Assembly (NCBI GenBank): GCA_905250075.1
Contig: CAJNOP010000013.1
Span: forward strand, 974,188 to 1,038,187
Length of the DNA stretch: 64,000 nucleotides
Source: Rotaria sp. Silwood1
Lineage: Eukaryota; Rotifera; Eurotatoria; Philodinida; Philodinidae
Reading direction: 5' to 3'
Below the pieces are notes generated by a model. It was not told where the DNA came from. It ran no database searches and saw only the letters and a program-made list of their open reading frames with translations. This document shows, in pieces, positions 60,971 to 64,000 of the stretch. The position numbers and the translations under genes are program-made. Numbering within the stretch: the first letter of the stretch is position 1; the number at the start of each line of letters is the position of its first letter.

Positions 60971-63900
60971 TTTTGTTATTTTTCTTATCTGAAATAAAAT
61001 TTACGAAAACGAAATAGAATTGACCATCGACAAGATTACTGCCTCTCTCTCTTCTTCTAATACAATGATTGTGCGCGTGTATACTGCCGTTGTCTATCAT
61101 TAGAAGAAAAAGGAAAAAAGAAGAATAGATGTATGTGCGTCATGTGGGGAGAGACAGACAAAACAACAAGACATGCAGTAGGAGATAGATTATGTATTTT
61201 GAATCTTTTTTTTCTTAGACATAGAATATACATGGTCAAAATAATATTATTTTCTTCAATGTATAGTCTTTTTTTCAAAAAAAAAAAGATAAATGAATAT
61301 AGTATTTGTATATCTGTTTATGCACATAGTGTTCTTTCTGTTTCAAGTAAACAACAGACACATACCTTAGTAGTTACCTCAATCTTTCTTTTTTTCTCTT
61401 TCCCTTTGTATGCAACATCGAACGAGTATAGTTAGAATGTCTGCCAAGGTTCGCGCGTAATGTGCTCTGGCACAGCCGACAACTATTGCAGCTTGCTTCG
61501 ACGGGAAGCAACATTGTCAATTTCTTGCCTGTTCTTCCTCTCTGCTTTTGGGAAGAGAGTGCAAGTAAGGGCATATGCACGACTTAACTATAGATGCTGC
61601 CTGAAGAATGAAAGCAAGTACTCATGCCCAACATCATATAATGATGATAGTGATGATGATGAAAAAGAATAGCGCAAGTAGAAATGGTGTCTATGTTAAG
61701 AAAAAAAGAAACGAGCACATGTAATAAGGATGGACTTGGCCAACTGTTTTTTCTTTTTACTAGACATATAAAGACAGCCATAAATCATACACATCACCCG
61801 CTACTTTCACATTATAAAACGAGATGTAAAATCAGAAAAAAAAAATACATAATACATTAGAATAGAAGAAAAAAAGAACTATATCCATCAATCGATTACT
61901 CGAACTGGACATAAAAAAGGATGAATAAAGACAAGAAGAAGAAGAACAATAACTATCTACTACATCATGTCACCTTTCTATTTTGACCAATCTCTTTCCT
62001 CTCCTCTCTCGTTCTTTCCTCATTTCCTACGACTTCCTGCGCCCTTATTTCATTAGATCACATGTCCTTTAATGCTGACAGAAAAATGGAAAAAATATTC
62101 CTTTTCCCATCATCATTGATACAATCTATAGTATAAATTTTCGTTATTCAAGCATTGTTTTTTTCATCTACTTAATTAAAGCAACTTTTTTCTTAAAAAA
62201 AAAAACAAAAAAAAAAAAACAAAAAAAAAAAAAATTGCTAATGAATTTTACCTAATGAAAACGATCTTAATCAATTACTTCGTCAGTCATTTAAATGATG
62301 AAAATAATACAAGCTTACTTAACGTGTATCTATTTTTCGTATAACAATGTATGCATGGTATTTGTTTCAAACAAGTAACAATCGTTACTGTTATAACCCT
62401 TACTATAGCGGGTTGTTTACTGAATGAATTCTTCTCTTTTTCCCCTACCCTTTTATTCGTTCGCCCATCTCCTAGATTGCTGCTGCTGCTGCTATTACTA
62501 TTCTATACTGGTGCGTATGCCGAGGAAGAGAACACGTCCGCTCGCTTGCAAGGATAGAAGAGCACAAGCACGCATACACACACATACTAAAAGCCAATGC
62601 ATTTGTTTGCCCGTTCATCACATCGTATGGACGGACGGAGGAATAGATGGATAGACGAGAGGAGAATATAAGCGAACGAAGAATCGAACGACGATTATCA
62701 TCTTCTCAGATGCTTCCCGAAAGCAATGGTCGACAGGCTGACTGTAAGCGTGCATACGGCGTCAGCTTTTCTCTTTTGTCTGTCCGTGTTCTCGACACAG
62801 GTAGATGTGAGAATGAGTGGGTGTATATGCTTGCTGCGAAAGAGAAGAACAGACGAATGAGGCAATGGCTGATAGTTAGTCTACTGAGAGAGATCGGGAG
62901 AAACGATTGCAACCAGTAGGAATACCGACATTTTACTTGATGATTGCGTGATAAAGTAAACTGATGTTGTGCGTCGTATGAATGTGTGAAATGCAAAAAA
63001 ATGCCATTTGATATAGAAACAACTTGAGTGTCACAGAAAAAGAAAAAGACTACAAATAAATATTATTTATTGGGTTTTCGATTTTTTAATCAAAAGAAAA
63101 TATTTTTATTCTATATTCAATAGTAATCTTTTGTTAGAAGAATATTGTTTTTTTTTGTTTCTTTTTTTAATCAAAACAAATATATTTTAACACTTCTCTT
63201 TATAATATAATATTATGAATAAGTTATTTAAAATGTGTAAAATTGTTGCAGACAACTATCCAGATATTTTATTGATTGTATAGAATATTCCATATTTTGA
63301 TTGTTCATTTATATTATGTATATATTTGAAATACAATAATGACACATGATCCTTTTGAAATATTCAACTGAAAATGATATTTAAGATATGAAATTCAATG
63401 TACTATGTTCAGGAATTTTTGTTTTCATTGAAAAATGTGTTTAGACAATTTAGTCTTTCTCAAGCAGATATTCTTATTGAAAATTGTGATTTTTTATCGC
63501 CATTATTGACTATGGTTTTTTTTTGCATCTAGTTTTCTTGCATGTTGACTAGAAAAGTGAATAAACAATCATTTCAATGAAAAATTGTTCAATATATCTC
63601 AAAATATTGGATTTTTTAATATTTATGAACGTAAATAAATATTTTTTACCGATTTTTTTCTTGTTAAATTAGATTGTTTTTGTAAAAATTCAAAATGGTT
63701 GGTTATCTTCAGTGTTGGATATAGCCGCTTTGCTTGGTCTTATATATAAAAAAAAAATAAATATTATGAAAAAGACTTCCAAATCAATGAGCAATAAATT
63801 TAGGTTTGATGAATTGTTTTTCTAGCATGTAAAATATTTCAAGCTGGAAGGTCAAGGACTTCAAAATATTTTCAACTTAATTAAACTCACAAGAAAATTG

Positions 63901-64000
63901 AATTAGGTTAAAATTTTCTAATTGAAATATTTAACTTTCGCTTTTTTTTGAAGTTTTTCAGGATTAAATTACAAATTGGAAGCATTTTTTCAAGTACACA
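60971..64000. other. 3-kb region upstream of the zinc-finger gene; no gene recognised
   Basis: It should contain the promoter of the minus-strand zinc-finger gene. Overlapping 65-100-codon frames occur on both strands around 61050-61800 and 62350-63000 where G+C rises slightly, but none shows family patterns or splice structure. An A-rich block, A11-C-A13-C-A14 (62196-62234), looks like a poly-A-derived or simple repeat. The last kb is very A/T-rich. Confidence 0.45.

Noticed and set aside
61133..62996. Clusters of overlapping 65-100-codon frames on both strands
   Set aside because: Overlaps on opposite strands and slightly higher G+C explain them; no domain or splice support.
1..64000. tRNA, rRNA and CRISPR-like arrays
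   Set aside because: No cloverleaf with a GGTTCGA-type arm, no rRNA blocks and no regularly spaced direct repeats were seen on either strand.

Overview
This window looks like nuclear DNA of a small invertebrate animal. It is strongly A+T-rich, every recognisable gene is animal-like and intron-containing, most introns are only about 45-70 nt with GT-AG ends, and genes lie on both strands a few kb apart. A bdelloid or other rotifer is my best guess, supported by the compact introns and by a CaiB/BaiF-type CoA-transferase that resembles fungal or bacterial enzymes. This is an inference; no marker gene for the lineage is present.

Layout, left to right. A BTB-BACK-kelch protein gene (minus) runs off the left edge and shares a 385-bp divergent upstream region with an AP-1 gamma-adaptin gene (plus, 3803-12857, 19 exons). 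Next come an SDR39U1-type NAD(P)-binding epimerase (plus, 13191-17002) and a cytosolic-type Hsp70 (plus, 17400-19983) that has lost three residues needed for ATP hydrolysis. A 5.9-kb gap holds a relic hAT element with an 8-bp target duplication. On the minus strand follow a RING/zinc-finger protein (25869-27012), two tandem paralogous secreted NTR-like proteins (28099-28872 and 32600-33521) and the CoA-transferase (36654-39448). An 8.7-kb gap holds a TTAA-flanked piggyBac-type MITE, a 1.25-kb fold-back and possible gene debris. UBR7 (plus, 48196-50596) and a 1076-residue C2H2 zinc-finger protein (minus, 54767-60970, 14 exons) complete the genes. No coding region was recognised in the last 3 kb.

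The genes do not form a pathway; they are ordinary neighbours (vesicle traffic, ubiquitin transfer, chaperone, transcription factor, cell surface). I rebuilt exons by reading across splice sites. All complete models close in frame and match expected family lengths where these are known.

The most unusual large-scale signal is a population of long imperfect palindromes, about 0.3-1.25 kb each, with arms that I judge by eye to be about 70-85% alike. At least ten occur here, always in long introns or between genes, never in exons. Several share a core motif, so they look like diverged members of one or more fold-back families. They could form long hairpins in pre-mRNA.
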